A DNA stretch of 64,000 nt from Aquilaria yunnanensis (Eukaryota; Streptophyta; Magnoliopsida; Malvales; Thymelaeaceae), in NCBI GenBank assembly GCA_039654915.1, contig CM077594.1:107150893-107214892 (forward strand), read 5' to 3'. The position numbers and the translations under genes were made by a program. Shown here in pieces: positions 48,280 to 60,585 of this stretch (its first letter is position 1; every line of letters begins with the position of its first letter). The notes beneath the pieces are model-generated. The model was given only the letters and a program-made list of their open reading frames with translations, was not told where the DNA came from and made no database searches.

Positions 48280-51121
48280 GTTTGAGGCATATTCTTATTT
48301 GACTTGGCTATAAGCTTTTGTTTTCCGTTTTAAATGTTCATATATATATATATCCTTGTTGCAACACTGGATGCAAAGATGCAAAGTTGGGAGGTTGGGG
48401 GTGGATAGATTGGTTGACAAACCCAAATCAGGCAGTAAATTAAGAATAGATGGGTAAATACTGAAGAGGAGATAGGATTTTTGAGGTTGACTGCGCAGAG
48501 TTTTTGTTATGCAGTTTTGTGGTGTATCAGGTGTTCAAGCACCCAGCTACTGGCTACTTTCTTTGTAACATAACATGTAATCTTTTACTCGGTTAATATA
48601 TATATCGTTTTCTGGCTGTTCAAACAAATCAGTATCACTATTTGGGATTTTGGGCCTCAGCCATTCTCTTCTAAATATAGGGGTGAGTATGAATCTTAAA
48701 TCAGTTCTTTAATTTTAGTGAAACTGTACCAATCTAAAATAGTAATAGTATAAAAAAAAATCCTACTCAACCCAAAAATAGAAAACCAAGTAAAACCAGA
48801 ATTATAGTTCTTGTCTTTTAGGTTTTATTTTTCGGGTCTTTCAATTTTTATCATATATATATAACAATTAATTAACAACTTTATAGTTCAATAAAATTGC
48901 ATCTACAACGTTGGAACTGCAAATTTTGTCATGCCTGCCGGGTTCATTACAAGCAATCGCATTACTTACTACCGGCCGCAAAGCCCTGTAAAGGAAGAGG
49001 TTTTGAATAATGATGCACAATGGTAGAACCCAGCAACCCCTTCCCTTAGAAATTCCAAAACCCAAATTCCTATTTTTAACTTTGTTAACCAGATCACAAG
49101 GAGCACTCGCAGGTGTTGGACCGAAATTATTGGCTGCAGCAACAACAGCTGAATACAATCCACCATTTGAATTTTGAAGGAACTTTTGAATCATTAATTA
49201 ATCTTGGCCAAAAATATCTCTTAAGGCCCATCAAACCATAGTGCTCTTCAACATCCAAAACTGGAAATTTAATTATTGTCTAAAGTAATATAACCAATCT
49301 ATTTGGTGCTCAATGAGTTTAATGGACCAAAATGAGGAGCTAACCGGGGATAGAATCAGCTGGGCAAACTCGAGTGTTTAAACTTGAAAAATATAAAGAA
49401 ACAATATATAGCAAACAGTATTTTGAAAAACATATATATACATACATGTGTGTGTTTGTGTGTATTACGAAACTATATATATTTGTTGAAGCAAAAACAA
49501 ATTAACGCCTAACAATACTAATTTGTATACAAATCCACAAAATTCTAATTTTGGGAATTGTTTAGTTATCGAGGTCTGAAAAATGAAAATTCAGCATATG
49601 GTTCAAATTCCTGAAAAAAAAATAAAAGTTTTCTCAGGCTTTTTACGCTGGGATCAGATATCTTCATTTATTGCCAATAAGTTTTAATTAGAACAGATCG
49701 TTTTAACTTTTTTCCTGTTATGAGAGATATTGCAGAATATTTATGAAGGAATCTCTTTTTTTTTCCCCGCTTTTTTATATGACAAAATTTGTCTATTATT
49801 GGCCTTTGTACATATTCTACTGCGTCTTGGATGATGCATATCTTCTCAATGCTAGCTAAAATATATTGTTCAGTTTAATTTAACCGATGGAGGATTCCTT
49901 TTCTGGATGTAATTGGAATCGAAATAAAGTTGGAGAAGAAGGCAATTGACATTCCTGAGAAGTTGTGGGGTGAATTTGGGGTTGACTTGTACAGTATAGG
50001 CCCGCTGGGAAAGGGGCCGCGGTTGCATTAATGCAGGGTAGAGAATCCAGAACTATGGGCCTAAAGTGTTGTCTCAGGCACACTGCTTTTCCAAAGCAAC
50101 AGATTGTGGAATCTACAATACGCCCAACAGAAATCCGAATACTGGTTTAAAGAGACCCCTATAAGGTCAAAAGTAGCAGTCTAGTCTTTGGTGGTGACAT
50201 TACCTTTTGCTTCTCATCTTTTTTCTATTGTCTTCTAGTTTATGTCAAACCTGTCTTTCTCAATCATTTTCTCTGCGCAGATAGATCGCTGTGTTACAAG
50301 AAAACAGTGTGTTTCACTTTATAAGTTTGGTTCCAATGTCATCCCTAGCTAGCTAAATTAAATAGTCATTAATTACAATTACTTCCTCACGATATAGGAA
50401 TTAGCTGCATGCTTTGTTCTTTATTTACACCCATAAGTTAATCATGAAAATCTTGTGTCACATCTAGCTAGAAGTGGGGGTGTAAAGGAATAAATATTCA
50501 TTTGGCCAAAAGGATTATGTAGACGGTAAGATTTTCTGTCAATGACTACCTAATTAATGCAAGAAATTAAACATGTATCACATGTCATGCTTCAAACCTA
50601 AGAGTTAACCGCCTAGTGGCGAAGTTATGATTTTATGATTGGGTAGGCCAATATTAAAATTGTTTATCAAACTATTTTCTTATAAATAAAATTGATGGAT
50701 CTAACTTTTACTTTTAAATGTTTACAAATTTCTAATTGGTGTGATTATGGATTTAGGATTTTATCCCTAAAATATACTTATTGAAACTCAATACTTTAAC
50801 AAACGTGCAAAATAGCTTTTAAAATATTTTTAGAAGAAATAATGGATGTTTATTAATTTTTCTCAATTTTCAGGCTGTGTGAGTCCAAAAAAAAATTCTA
50901 ATAACTTTCTAAAAGTATACTATCAATTTGATTGTTAGATATTTAGTATTAGTTTTCAAATGAAATTAACTCCAAATAAAAAATGAAAATAATGCATTTT
51001 AAAAATGCAACTGACTAAGTGGTAGTTAGTTTTAAAAACTTACTAGGAAATCAGTATTTTTTACAAACAAATTAGTCCGGAAAAAATTATCTAATGCAAC
51101 ATTTTATTTACCCGTAAGAAA

Positions 51122-51152
<31 letters not shown>

Positions 51153-51600
51153 AACATATATATAAATTTTCAGAATGTTGTTTGTTTCTCAAAAGAAAAT
51201 GAAAAAAAACATCTTCATGTGCTTACTATATAGAATTAACAGTTAGAGATTGTTTGAGTTGGGAAAGAGTATGTGTATGTATGGTTAGAAAAAATAACTA
51301 AACTAAATGAAGGTAAAAAAATAAAAGTATTGATAAAATGAGTTCAACGTTGTGTAGTGGAGTGGAACACTAAAAATAAGAAATACATAACATATTAAAA
51401 ATATGTATAGAAAAAAGATGGTTCCATAAAAGAAAAAAGAAGAAGAAGATGGAGCACTCAAAACTTACATTTAAACCTTGGTACTATATATATTACTTAT
51501 ATAAATAATGAAATCAAATTTTTAGGATGGGCCTGCTAAGTAAAGCATAGTTCCGCCATTGGTTTTGCCTAAGCTCATAAACCAGTTCCTAGGAAACCCC
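47153..51600. other. Intergenic, AT-rich
   Basis: No gene is confidently recognised. Microsatellites: AAT at 48246-48279 and CA near 51122-51146. Two plus-strand frames stay unassigned: 47959-48132 (MKENVVSSPTMEVISSFERV) and, near 49920-50030, one containing IPEKLWGEFGVDLYSIGPLG; neither has a visible domain. At about 50620-51562 the ends (GGCGAAGTTATG... and ...CATAGTTCCGCC) are weakly inverted and may be a decayed inverted-repeat element. Confidence 0.35.
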
Positions 51601-51689
51601 TACCAAAACCACCAATTCATGCATTTCTTCTAGGGCTGTGGGAATACTATAACGAAAATTGGGGAAATTTTTGTGTTGATTCTTCATCT

Positions 51690-52340
51690 GTTCACGCTCT
51701 TTCCTTTAAAACCTGAGTTTTGGATATGTTAGCTTCTCAGGGAGTGGCATTCGGACGGGCTATTCCTATTAGTGCCTATTCTTTGGAATATTTGGTTGGG
51801 GCCAAATGAAGTAGTTTTCCAGTATGCACAATTCAACTTTAGCTTCCTCATATCTCAGAGGAATGAGCTTGTGCAGTTACTAGCCTTGTCTCGAAGTTAT
51901 TTCTTCAGTCTTCAATCCTTAACTATAATTCTCCAAATTCTCTTTGCTACATTTGGGGAAAAAGTAAGTGGAATAGGCCTATGATGAATCCACATATTTT
52001 TTTTGTTGATGGTACGTGGCATTGTTCTTTGGGGTTGGGAGCGATGGCCTGGCTATGGAAGAGGGCTAATGATCCCCCGCATTACTAGAATGGATATAAT
52101 TGGAGTAATTGTGTTCCAGCCCTTGAAGCAAAGATTATCGCTGTGCAAGGAGTGGTCCGATGTGCCATAGTGTTTTCTCTATTTAAGATTACAATTTTTA
52201 CTAATTACTCACAGGTTCTTGTAGCTTTATGTGGTCTTTTAGATCTCAGCATTCCTATAACTCAACTAGTCCAAGATCTTTTGCTTTTGCTAGAGTCTTT
52301 GGATTGCTGCTCGTTGGTCTTTTGCTTTTAGTTTTGTGTA
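51690..52340 (+). pseudogene. LINE remnant: zf-RVT end and RNase H domain
   Basis: The plus strand reads ILWNIWLGPNEVVFQ, the end of the reverse-transcriptase zinc-binding domain. After a frame change follow FVDGTWHCSLGLGAMAW and PALEAKIIAVQGVVRCAIVF, the pattern of plant LINE RNase H (RVT_3). Frame breaks and a stop within the DGTW region show it is dead. It is the same part of a LINE as at 39570-40330, in the opposite orientation. Confidence 0.65.
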
Positions 52341-52614
52341 CCAAATTTGAGACATGTTTGGAGTCGTACTGGAGATCATGCCCCTTTTTTTTATTAATTT
52401 AATCTGTCCTAATTTCTCTTTAGATAACTTGTCAACATATAAGTCCATATATATTCTACTCAAAACTAAAATTCTTTTATTACAATTCTCACTGAAGGCA
52501 GATCATAAGCAATGTTTTTAAAGCCGGACCCGATCGCTTGGTTCGACTGCAGACAGGCAATCCACTAGCCTAGTTGTCGGTGTATTTGGTACTTAGTCAA
52601 AAACCAGTCAAAAC

Positions 52615-52995
52615 TGAAAAAAAAAAAAAAGAGGACAAAAACTGGTGAATCGTTAAACCAGAACAAACCAACAGTCTACAAGCAATATTTAAAAATTGTA
52701 AAAATACAAGAAGAAGAAAAAAAGAAAAAAAAATGAGAAGAAGAAGAAGAAGAAACATGAAGGAGAAGAAGGAAACAAAAGAAAGAAGAGAAAAACAAAA
52801 GAAGGGGAGCACAGGAGAGACAGAGAAAGGGAAGAACGAAACAAGAAGAAAGAAGTAAGAAGAAAGTAGGGGGAGCAATTGGAGAGAGAGAAGAATGAAA
52901 CAAAGAAAGGAGAGGAAAACAGAAGGGAGCGAATAGAAGAGAGAAGAAAGAAAACAAAAGAAAAGAAAGAAGAGTAGGCGGGGGATGGAAAAGAG
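52615..52995. repeat. Long purine (GA-rich) tract
   Basis: Between about 52695 and 52995 the plus strand is almost wholly purine, built of GAAGAA and AGAAAG units. It follows a segment (52515-52610) resembling the GGTTCGACTG.. repeat common in plants. The Phe/Leu/Ser-rich minus-strand frames across it are low-complexity artefacts. Such mirror-rich purine tracts can form triplex DNA. Confidence 0.75.
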
Positions 52996-53800
52996 ATACA
53001 TTTATAGCGGGGTTTGTATTTTATGTAAAATATAAATTTAGTCCAAAATTTGATTCTAGTCCCCCATCTTTTGATTATGATCGCATGTGTTTCCGATTTA
53101 GCAGCGCTTCGGCTTAATTTATCCTCAATATCTAGTCATCATCTTCGGCAGTAAATTAAAGGCAGTTCAAATCAAGGTTATCGCATGGGATTTGAGCGGT
53201 CGCCCACTTATACTTGTGCAGGAGTTAGAGACTTAGTAAGTCTTACACTCATAAGTAATTCTCTATCTATAATAAATTAATTGTGTAACTGATCAAATAA
53301 TTGGGCATCATGCCGATCACCCATGCAAATTTTAATTTAATTAGATGAATGCTCATTCTAACTATATATATATATATATATATGTTATGTGGTGACGAAA
53401 TAACCTTGGACAAATATATTTAACATATATATTTATGGGCTCGCCATGTACCTCTTAATTAATTCCCACAATTACTTGAAAATATATAAATAAATAATAC
53501 TTAATTCAGAAGGGTTGAATTTAATTATGTTATGTTTCTTAATTCTTATTATTACCTCTCATAAAGATTAGCTTCTATCTATGCCTCTCCGATAACTACT
53601 AAAGTAAAACAGGCTTGGACTCTTTCATTTTTAAGTTCCATACCGAAAGAAGAAAAGTGTTATTGGAACATGAGAATCCTTTTTTTTTCTCTTTGTTTTA
53701 TAAGAGGAATATATACAAGAATACGTGACTGGATCCTAGCTAGAGAAAAAGGAGTTGCCACCAATTAACAAATTATTGCTCTTCAACAAAACCCTCACAT

Positions 53801-53872
<72 letters not shown>

Positions 53873-54031
53873 GGGGCTTTCTATGTCAAAAGGGATCGAT
53901 AAATCATCATGTACTGATTTGTATGCGAATGAAATTTGTATTATTATGAAGTGCAAGTGAATATTGTGGAGATTTAATACCTTAAATTAACAGCTCTGCT
54001 GAAAAAGACAATTCCCTTGACTAGCTAAACG
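52996..54031. other. Intergenic with a long TA microsatellite
   Basis: AT-rich spacer. A TA run covers 53804-53869 and a shorter one lies near 53363-53383. No gene was recognised. Confidence 0.5.
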
Positions 54032-54172
54032 ATGTGCAAAAGCTATGGTTCCTCAGGAACTGCTTCTGCAGAAAAGGAAAATAAGCTTAGAAGCATGCAG
54101 AAGCCACGCACTCCAGCTAGCATCAGATCTGAAAAAAGTAGAAACAATTGTGGAAGAAAGTTGTACAAGTAG
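54032..54172 (+). CDS. Short unassigned ORF upstream of the exonuclease-like gene (46 aa)
   Basis: ATG 54032 opens MCKSYGSSGTASAEKENKLR and ends at TAG 54170-54172; it is basic and Ser-rich. A second frame (54045-54305) overlaps it, carries a longer helical sequence (MVPQELLLQKRKISLEACRS) and could splice at AAG/GTACGT near 54201. Neither resembles a known family. It could be an upstream ORF, a separate small gene, a fragment or chance. Confidence 0.2.
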   Translation: MCKSYGSSGTASAEKENKLRSMQKPRTPASIRSEKSRNNCGRKLYK

Positions 54173-54534
54173 GAACAAGCAAATCGATTCATATTTTAAG
54201 GTACGTGGTCAAAGAGAAAGCGGGAAGAACATATTTGGTGCTAGATGGTGGGCCTCGATAAGAATATTAATGCATCTGGTGGATTACGACGAATGTTCAT
54301 GGTGATGAGAAAAGGAACAGTAGCTGAGGCACGAGCTCCATTCACCTTATGCTCTTCGGGAATCATCCTTTGTGGCCCAGCTGATCAACTTGCATGCCTT
54401 GCCATTTCCCCCCTCTACCTCTTCGTTGTCCAGCCGCAGCCCACTGCCCACTGTATATATACCTACCTGCACCTTTCCTCCCATATACAGACAGACGACA
54501 CAAACACCCATCACCAGGCTCCGGGCAATTATAC

Positions 54535-56429
54535 ATGGAAACTTCAGAGAACATGAGGTATTGATTTGCATATATACATTTACCACTAGTTCCTTCTTCT
54601 TCTTCTTCTTCTTGTGTTTCTTTATATATATATATATATAACTCTCCGGTAAACAAAAGGCTCAATTAAGATACATACATATGTGTGCGTGTGTGTACGT
54701 GTCTGTAGATTCTAGTGATATGGTATTATAAGGTACAATGGAGTGATGTTATGGTGATCTACATGCATACAGGAACAAATGCGCTGCGTGCTTCAGGCAA
54801 TTCAACAGGATGGAGCACCTGGTGGACCACATGAGGACTTCTTACCATTCAGTCCATGAACCCACCTGCGGAATCTGTCAGAAACACTGCCGCTCCTTCG
54901 AGTCCCTGCGCGAGCATCTCATAGGCCCTTTGCCAAAATTAGAATGCAAGAACATTTTCGCCCTTCGTGGCTGCAAATTCTGCTTAGCCCTCATGCCAAG
55001 CCCCTCCACTCTTCGCGACCATCAATTCAGATGCCAGCTTTCTGGGGTACATATATACCAACAGAAAACATCTCCAATATTAATTATTAGCCGCCAGTTG
55101 GGTTTCAATATTCCTTCTTACTCATGGATCATTAATTTAACTCATTTCCTTTAGGGATTCATCGGTCGCTTTGCCAACTTAGGCTTCCGGGACAACTTGA
55201 GTGCCACAGACAGCGGATATGGTAGAGGAGCACAAGTTGTGGCCCTAGCTTGTAAGATGGTTGGAGGTGGGAGCGACGGGTCGCTTGATCTCTGTGCAAG
55301 GGTTTGCCTCACAGACGAAAATGAGAATATCATCTTCCACTCTTATGTCAAGCCAACACTGCCAGTCACAAACTATAGGTGAAACAAACTAATTATATAT
55401 ATATATATATATAGTTCATTCGGTACCCAGAAATATATGTATATATCTTTTATATATGTATATATATCTGTGACATGCATGATATATAGGTATGAAAGCA
55501 CTGGAATTCGTCCCGAGTATTTGAGGGATGCAATGCCACTGAAGCAAGTGCAAAGAAGGATTCAGGACTTCCTTTGCAACGGAGAACCAGTGTGGAAGAT
55601 TCGACCCAAAGGAGGAAGAGCTAGAATTCTTGTTGGTCATGGACTTGATCATGACCTTGACCGCTTGCAACTAGAATATCCTCAAATCATGATAAGGTAC
55701 GTTGCATAATACATATATTAATATATATATACACATGCATGCAATTAATATTAGCATAAAGCAGCTAGACAGATAAATTAATCTTTTTAATTTCCCACCA
55801 TCATATCAGTGATCGATCAAACTAATTTCATAATCAAACAAGTTTATGTGATTAACAAGAAAACCCCCTACCTTAAGAATATATATTAATATAGTCAAAG
55901 TAAATTTTATGTATGCTATATATTGATAAAGATTATTTGTTCAATTGCAGGGATACAGCGAAATATCCTCCATTGATGAAAACAAGCAAACTCAGCAACT
56001 CACTCAAATACTTGACCCAAACATACCTGGGGTATGTTGTTGAGTGAGCTAGCTACAACTATTGCCACTCTTAATTTCTCTGTGTGAATTTGAACACTTA
56101 TATATAGCACAAACATATACACACACATATATATATGCTGACTAATCAATTACTGACACAACCCATATCTGCATGCAAAATTAATATTCAGCTATGACAT
56201 TCAAATTGGGATTCAAGATCCATATGATGACTGTGTTGCAACGATGAGGCTTTATATGAGGATGAGGTCCCAAGGTCATATGAAGGAAGATTACCCATTA
56301 GCTTCAGATCCACAAAACCGTAACAATTTTGCCACATGGAGGCAAGGTGACCTGGAGAGAATGACTCCAGAAGAAATGCTGGCAATTTCAAGGTCTGATT
56401 ACTACTGCTGGTGTTTCGACTCAGCTTGA
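54535..56429 (+). CDS. C2H2 zinc finger / REX4-like exonuclease-fold protein, active site degenerate
   Basis: Six exons (54535-54557, 54773-55046, 55155-55378, 55490-55696, 55951-56031, 56192-56429) with GT-AG borders join in frame to 348 aa. It belongs to the plant family of At3g15080, At5g40310 and At3g27970, annotated as exonuclease family proteins. The N-terminal zinc fingers are C11/C14...H27/H33 and C40/C43...H56, followed by a Cys-rich GCKFCLALM...H...C unit. The RNase-H-like fold begins about residue 125. In REX4-type DEDDh nucleases motif I is D-C-E-M-V-G; here it is A131-C-K133-M-V-G. Asp229 (HGLDHDLDRL) and Asp283 (DDCVATMRLY) are kept, but Gln278 is where the His is expected. It probably binds RNA or protein without cutting. 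The tiny first coding exon is the least certain part. Confidence 0.87.
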
Positions 56430-59408
56430 ATCTATATATATTTGTTATTATTGTCATCAAATATTTATGGTTGGTTCTACCCAACCCAAGTACCAGCTCT
56501 TAGATATATTATTTATGTGCCATTAAGATTATCAGATGTAACTGCCTGCTAAATAATTAAATGACATATATCTCATGTCATATATCAATTTTTCTTTTCC
56601 TTTGGGAACTCGGGAATGGCAAGGAAGCTACATATAATTTTAGTGATAATCATCTTGTCATTCTATTACTAATTACTTCTAGCAAAGATGTCAGTAAGTT
56701 TCTTAAATAAATAGTATGAGGACTTGATCATAAAATAATGGAAATTCTCATGCTTATTATGACTCGAGGCTTGGGAACTGCTACCAATTATCCGAATACA
56801 CTATATGATTACGGTTATGGATATAATTCCAGATCTTCTATAGAATGAATCAAATGTGGAAACTTGATGAATATATACTAGGCAAGTTACACTATAAAAA
56901 ATACGTGAAATACTGATAGAAAATGGTGACTGAATATTTGGTAGTTAGCAATTCAATTGCCAGTGGGTCAACAAAAAGCTTCCTCAAAGTTGGTGAGGGT
57001 TTTGCCCACCATCTTATGATCAATTTTCAAATGCTGGTTATAGTATTGCCAACCGGTGATTTAAATTGACAACTATTTCTTCTAAGAATCACATTTAGTT
57101 AATAGTCAACCACTAGATGATCACTCTTTAAAAGAAAGGCGCTAATTGGTCACATTCATTGATTTATGTCAACACACCTCATAATTTGACAGGTATATCT
57201 AAGCAAATCAATGATCTATCTTCACCTCGAGATCTCTCTTCTTCATGAACTCCTCTTGTAAAAATCATTTTCATTATCTCTCTCCTTCACCTCCCCAATC
57301 CTCTCTACCACCTTATCTCTTCAAGTGTTCTTTGATCTTGTCCCCGTTTGTTTACTAACCAAACCTTCCATCTTTTAAAAAATTTGACATTTTGTTTGCC
57401 ATCTTGTTATTCATTGCCACCAGTTTGCATTCTCTTAGCCCCCTCCCTGTTTCTTGCCTAACTACTTTGCCCTTTCATACTCATCTTCACTAGCCTTTAT
57501 TAATTCTATTATGGATTTTGGATTAGTACCAGCATCTAAGAGACGAAATGAATATAAATTCAACTTCCAAGAGATAGAATGAATATAGTGGGTTCAACTA
57601 AAAAAATAAAGACCATAATCGGGATTATTTCGCTCGAACAATTAACGAAAATCAAAATTATTTCGCTTAGAGGCACTGACGCCAAAAAATTGGTCACCAG
57701 TTGCCGACCATTTTTAACTGTTAGCAGTTAGCAACGAAATGATGATTGTTTTTTGGGCCACTTGATTCATGTCATCATTCAATCGCAAGGAAGATTTTAG
57801 CAACCGAATAACCACGACCGACTTTTTTAGTCGCTAAAATATGGAGAACTGATGATTGTTTGGTTACCCAGCCGCCAATTTCCATTTGTTGTAGTTTCTT
57901 TTGTTTGTTAATTCCATCTTTCCACCGAAAAACAAAACCTCCAATTCCCATTTCGGTTTTCTGTTGTACTGATTTGACGTGGATTATTGTCATATTAACA
58001 TCTAGAAATCAACTGTACCAGTAACAATAAACTAACTCTCGTGAAAGAGAGACACGAAGGTAACAGGCAAGGGCAGCAAAAACATGACAACAATTCAACA
58101 AGCAGAAACAAAAAAATTAAGGTTTCGTTTAGGAATAACTTTTATCATCAGCATTAGAGTTTTGGATAATATATTTAAAAGTTGAGATAAAAACGTTGAA
58201 GTTAAAAACAAAAAAACTATCTGAATAGTTTTTTTAAAATTCTAACGTTAATCATTGACACTAATACTAAATGGGCCGTAAGACTTACAGATAAGCTGCT
58301 GTGTTCTCTCCCTCCCTTCCTCTCTCTCTCTCTCCCTCTCTCTCTCTCAAATTAGAATCATTCTTTTAAAAAAAAATTGTTTATTTATTTTTTTTATTTT
58401 GCAATTGAGATTTGTACGAAAAGTTGTTTATTTATTATTTAAGATTTTTTATCACTTTATTATTTATTACAAAAACAAATTAAATGACTTCAAAACTTAA
58501 AAAAAAACATTTACCTTTCTTTTTCTAGAGTACATGCTTCAAGTTAATAAATCTGTGTATGAATTACGTACTACTCGAAAGATTAAAGTTATATGAAGAA
58601 TACATAGCGTATTGTTTGTTTTTTTTTTCCTTTCCGGTAGTCTGCATTATTGAAAGCGATCTAATCAATTTGAATAACAAATACAGAACAACAATAAGCA
58701 AACATTGAAGGATATTTCACTTGCACGTGGGATAAACAAATATGAAAAAATTAATCGAGAAAATAAGTCAAAAGATTCAAAACTAAAAATGAAAACATTT
58801 ATAAGAACTTTTAGTACAAAGAAATTAACTATATATAGTAGCATCTAATAAAATTAGAAAATGAAGAAAAAAACCATGCAATCATATCTTGCAAAAGAAT
58901 GAGTTAAAACAAAATTGAAGTGGGATTAGATGTGTGACTGAGAGGGAGATAATAAAGATAATTGTTTAATTTACTGGTGAAACCACCAACTAAGTCCCTA
59001 ATCTTTTACTTTGCTAGTCAACTGACACATATCTGTAAAGGTAAAGACGCAAGAAGGACCTACGCTAATGTATATGTACACCAGAAACCCTGGAGTTTAA
59101 AAACTTTCAGTGGAGACGATTGCCCCACACTTCGCCCACCATTGTACAGTGCATGTGTGTGTGTGTCCTGTGGAATTGCAGTGCCTGCGTTGACTGATCT
59201 TACATATTTCCTCCAGACTGGTTAAAAACAGATGCTAATTCATATATGTGAACCAAAAAACGCAACACGATTTGGACCTCATTGTCAAAAGTTGAGAGCA
59301 TCTTAAGCTCAATGGATTTGTAACCTTTGATCCTTCCAAGATATCAATGTGTAGGCAACAAAAATGTAAAGAGTTCAACAAAAGGGATCTTATGCTCCCT
59401 TTTCCTCG

Positions 59409-59443
<35 letters not shown>

Positions 59444-60229
59444 TCCCTAGATTGTTCATGATACTACGTGATCCTGTGTTCGGAGTTTCAGACCCTATAC
59501 TGAGTTTCTTTTTTATCCGAATGAATACAATGATCTCACTAAGAAAACAAAGAAAAAAAATTGGAATCCTGTGTTTCTCATAAGTTACTACATATAAATT
59601 CCAGATATATAGTTGCGGAATTAACCAGCAACTCAGAAACCCTAGGTAGGTTGATATTTCTAATTAAATGGAATTAATCAACCGTTGCCAAACGTAGTCT
59701 TATAAATTGATCAGTTGTAGAGATCAGATTACGTACCCGTTGTTGTAAATTGTGCCGGCCACGTCACTTAATCGGATCGATCACCTCTCGAGCCTTCGCT
59801 CACCAAATTAGCTTCGTGTGGATTTGGAGCGCTTTGCTTCGCCCTGGGCAGACACGAGAACATCGTTCGAGAGGGTGATGCCTTTTTTCCTTGCCCAGCT
59901 GGTCCTGTCCTACGTTGACACCCTTGCGGGGTTAAGGCGGTGCCTTTTTGCCTTTTCTTTTTCATTTCTTTCCGGAGGAGAAGAAAAGCATAGGTTTGGT
60001 CTTCTTGTTCTTAAGGAAAATTACATAGTTACAGCTGTGACTGCAACTATGTAATAATTAGTGAGTTGGCTCGTCCTTTTCAAAAGACGACCTAGAAGAT
60101 TAAAACCAAATTATCATTTAATAAATTTAAACGATGAATTTTTTTATACTTAATAAAAAATTAAATTATTAATTTCTTTTCAAATATAATAGACCTGAAA
60201 AGAAGAAGAAAAAACGTACAAGTAATAAC
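56430..60229. other. Intergenic, AT-rich with microsatellites
   Basis: No gene was recognised. It contains a possible CACTA-like element (56890-57897), a CT microsatellite (about 58305-58348), a TA run (59412-59440) and a GC-richer patch at 59750-60000 whose origin is unknown. Confidence 0.4.
56890..57897. mobile_element. Possible decayed CACTA-like element
   Basis: The left end CACTATAAAAAATACG (56890) and the right end CCATTTGTTGTAGT (57882-57895), whose complement reads ACTACAACAAATGG, have the look of CACTA termini, and AGTTAGCAA/GTCGCTAAAA motifs repeat inside. The terminal G is lost and no 3-bp target duplication was found. Low confidence. Confidence 0.35.
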
Positions 60230-60585
60230 AAGAACATCAGCAACGTGCAATATACTATTAAAATATTGAAGTTTATCAACGCACATTTTCAATAGTGATG
60301 CGATAGTAAATTCAAAATTTTCAATGTATAACTGTTGATAAATATGTGCTGGTAAACCACACGTTAGAATCTATTTACCAACACGTAAAATTTAAGCTGT
60401 TGGCGCATATTATTAATTACCAACGGTCATGTATTAAATTTGTTTTCCAACGAGCGAAGAACTTACCAACGTACATGCACGTTAGTAGCATTTCCAACAT
60501 GTCAAACCGTTGATAAATAATTTTAAATTTTTTTTAAAATAAAATAGTTTCCAACGGCTCCGTGTTGGAAACTGAAATTCTTTTA
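60230..60585. mobile_element. Fragment of the CACTA family (subterminal repeats)
   Basis: Motifs such as TACCAACACGTAAAATTTAA, TTACCAACGGTCATG and TTTCCAACGGCTCCGTGTTG match the subterminal regions of the elements at 7783 and 43326. A degenerate end (TACTATTAAAATATTG) lies near 60252. No second end was found, so it is truncated or strongly diverged. Confidence 0.65.

Noticed and set aside
52597..53001. 134-codon minus-strand hydrophobic frame resembling a membrane protein
   Set aside because: It is the complement of the GA purine tract, so Phe/Leu/Ser content is forced by composition.
59235..59583. Frames with an Ile-Tyr run on both strands
   Set aside because: They cross the TA microsatellite at 59412-59440.
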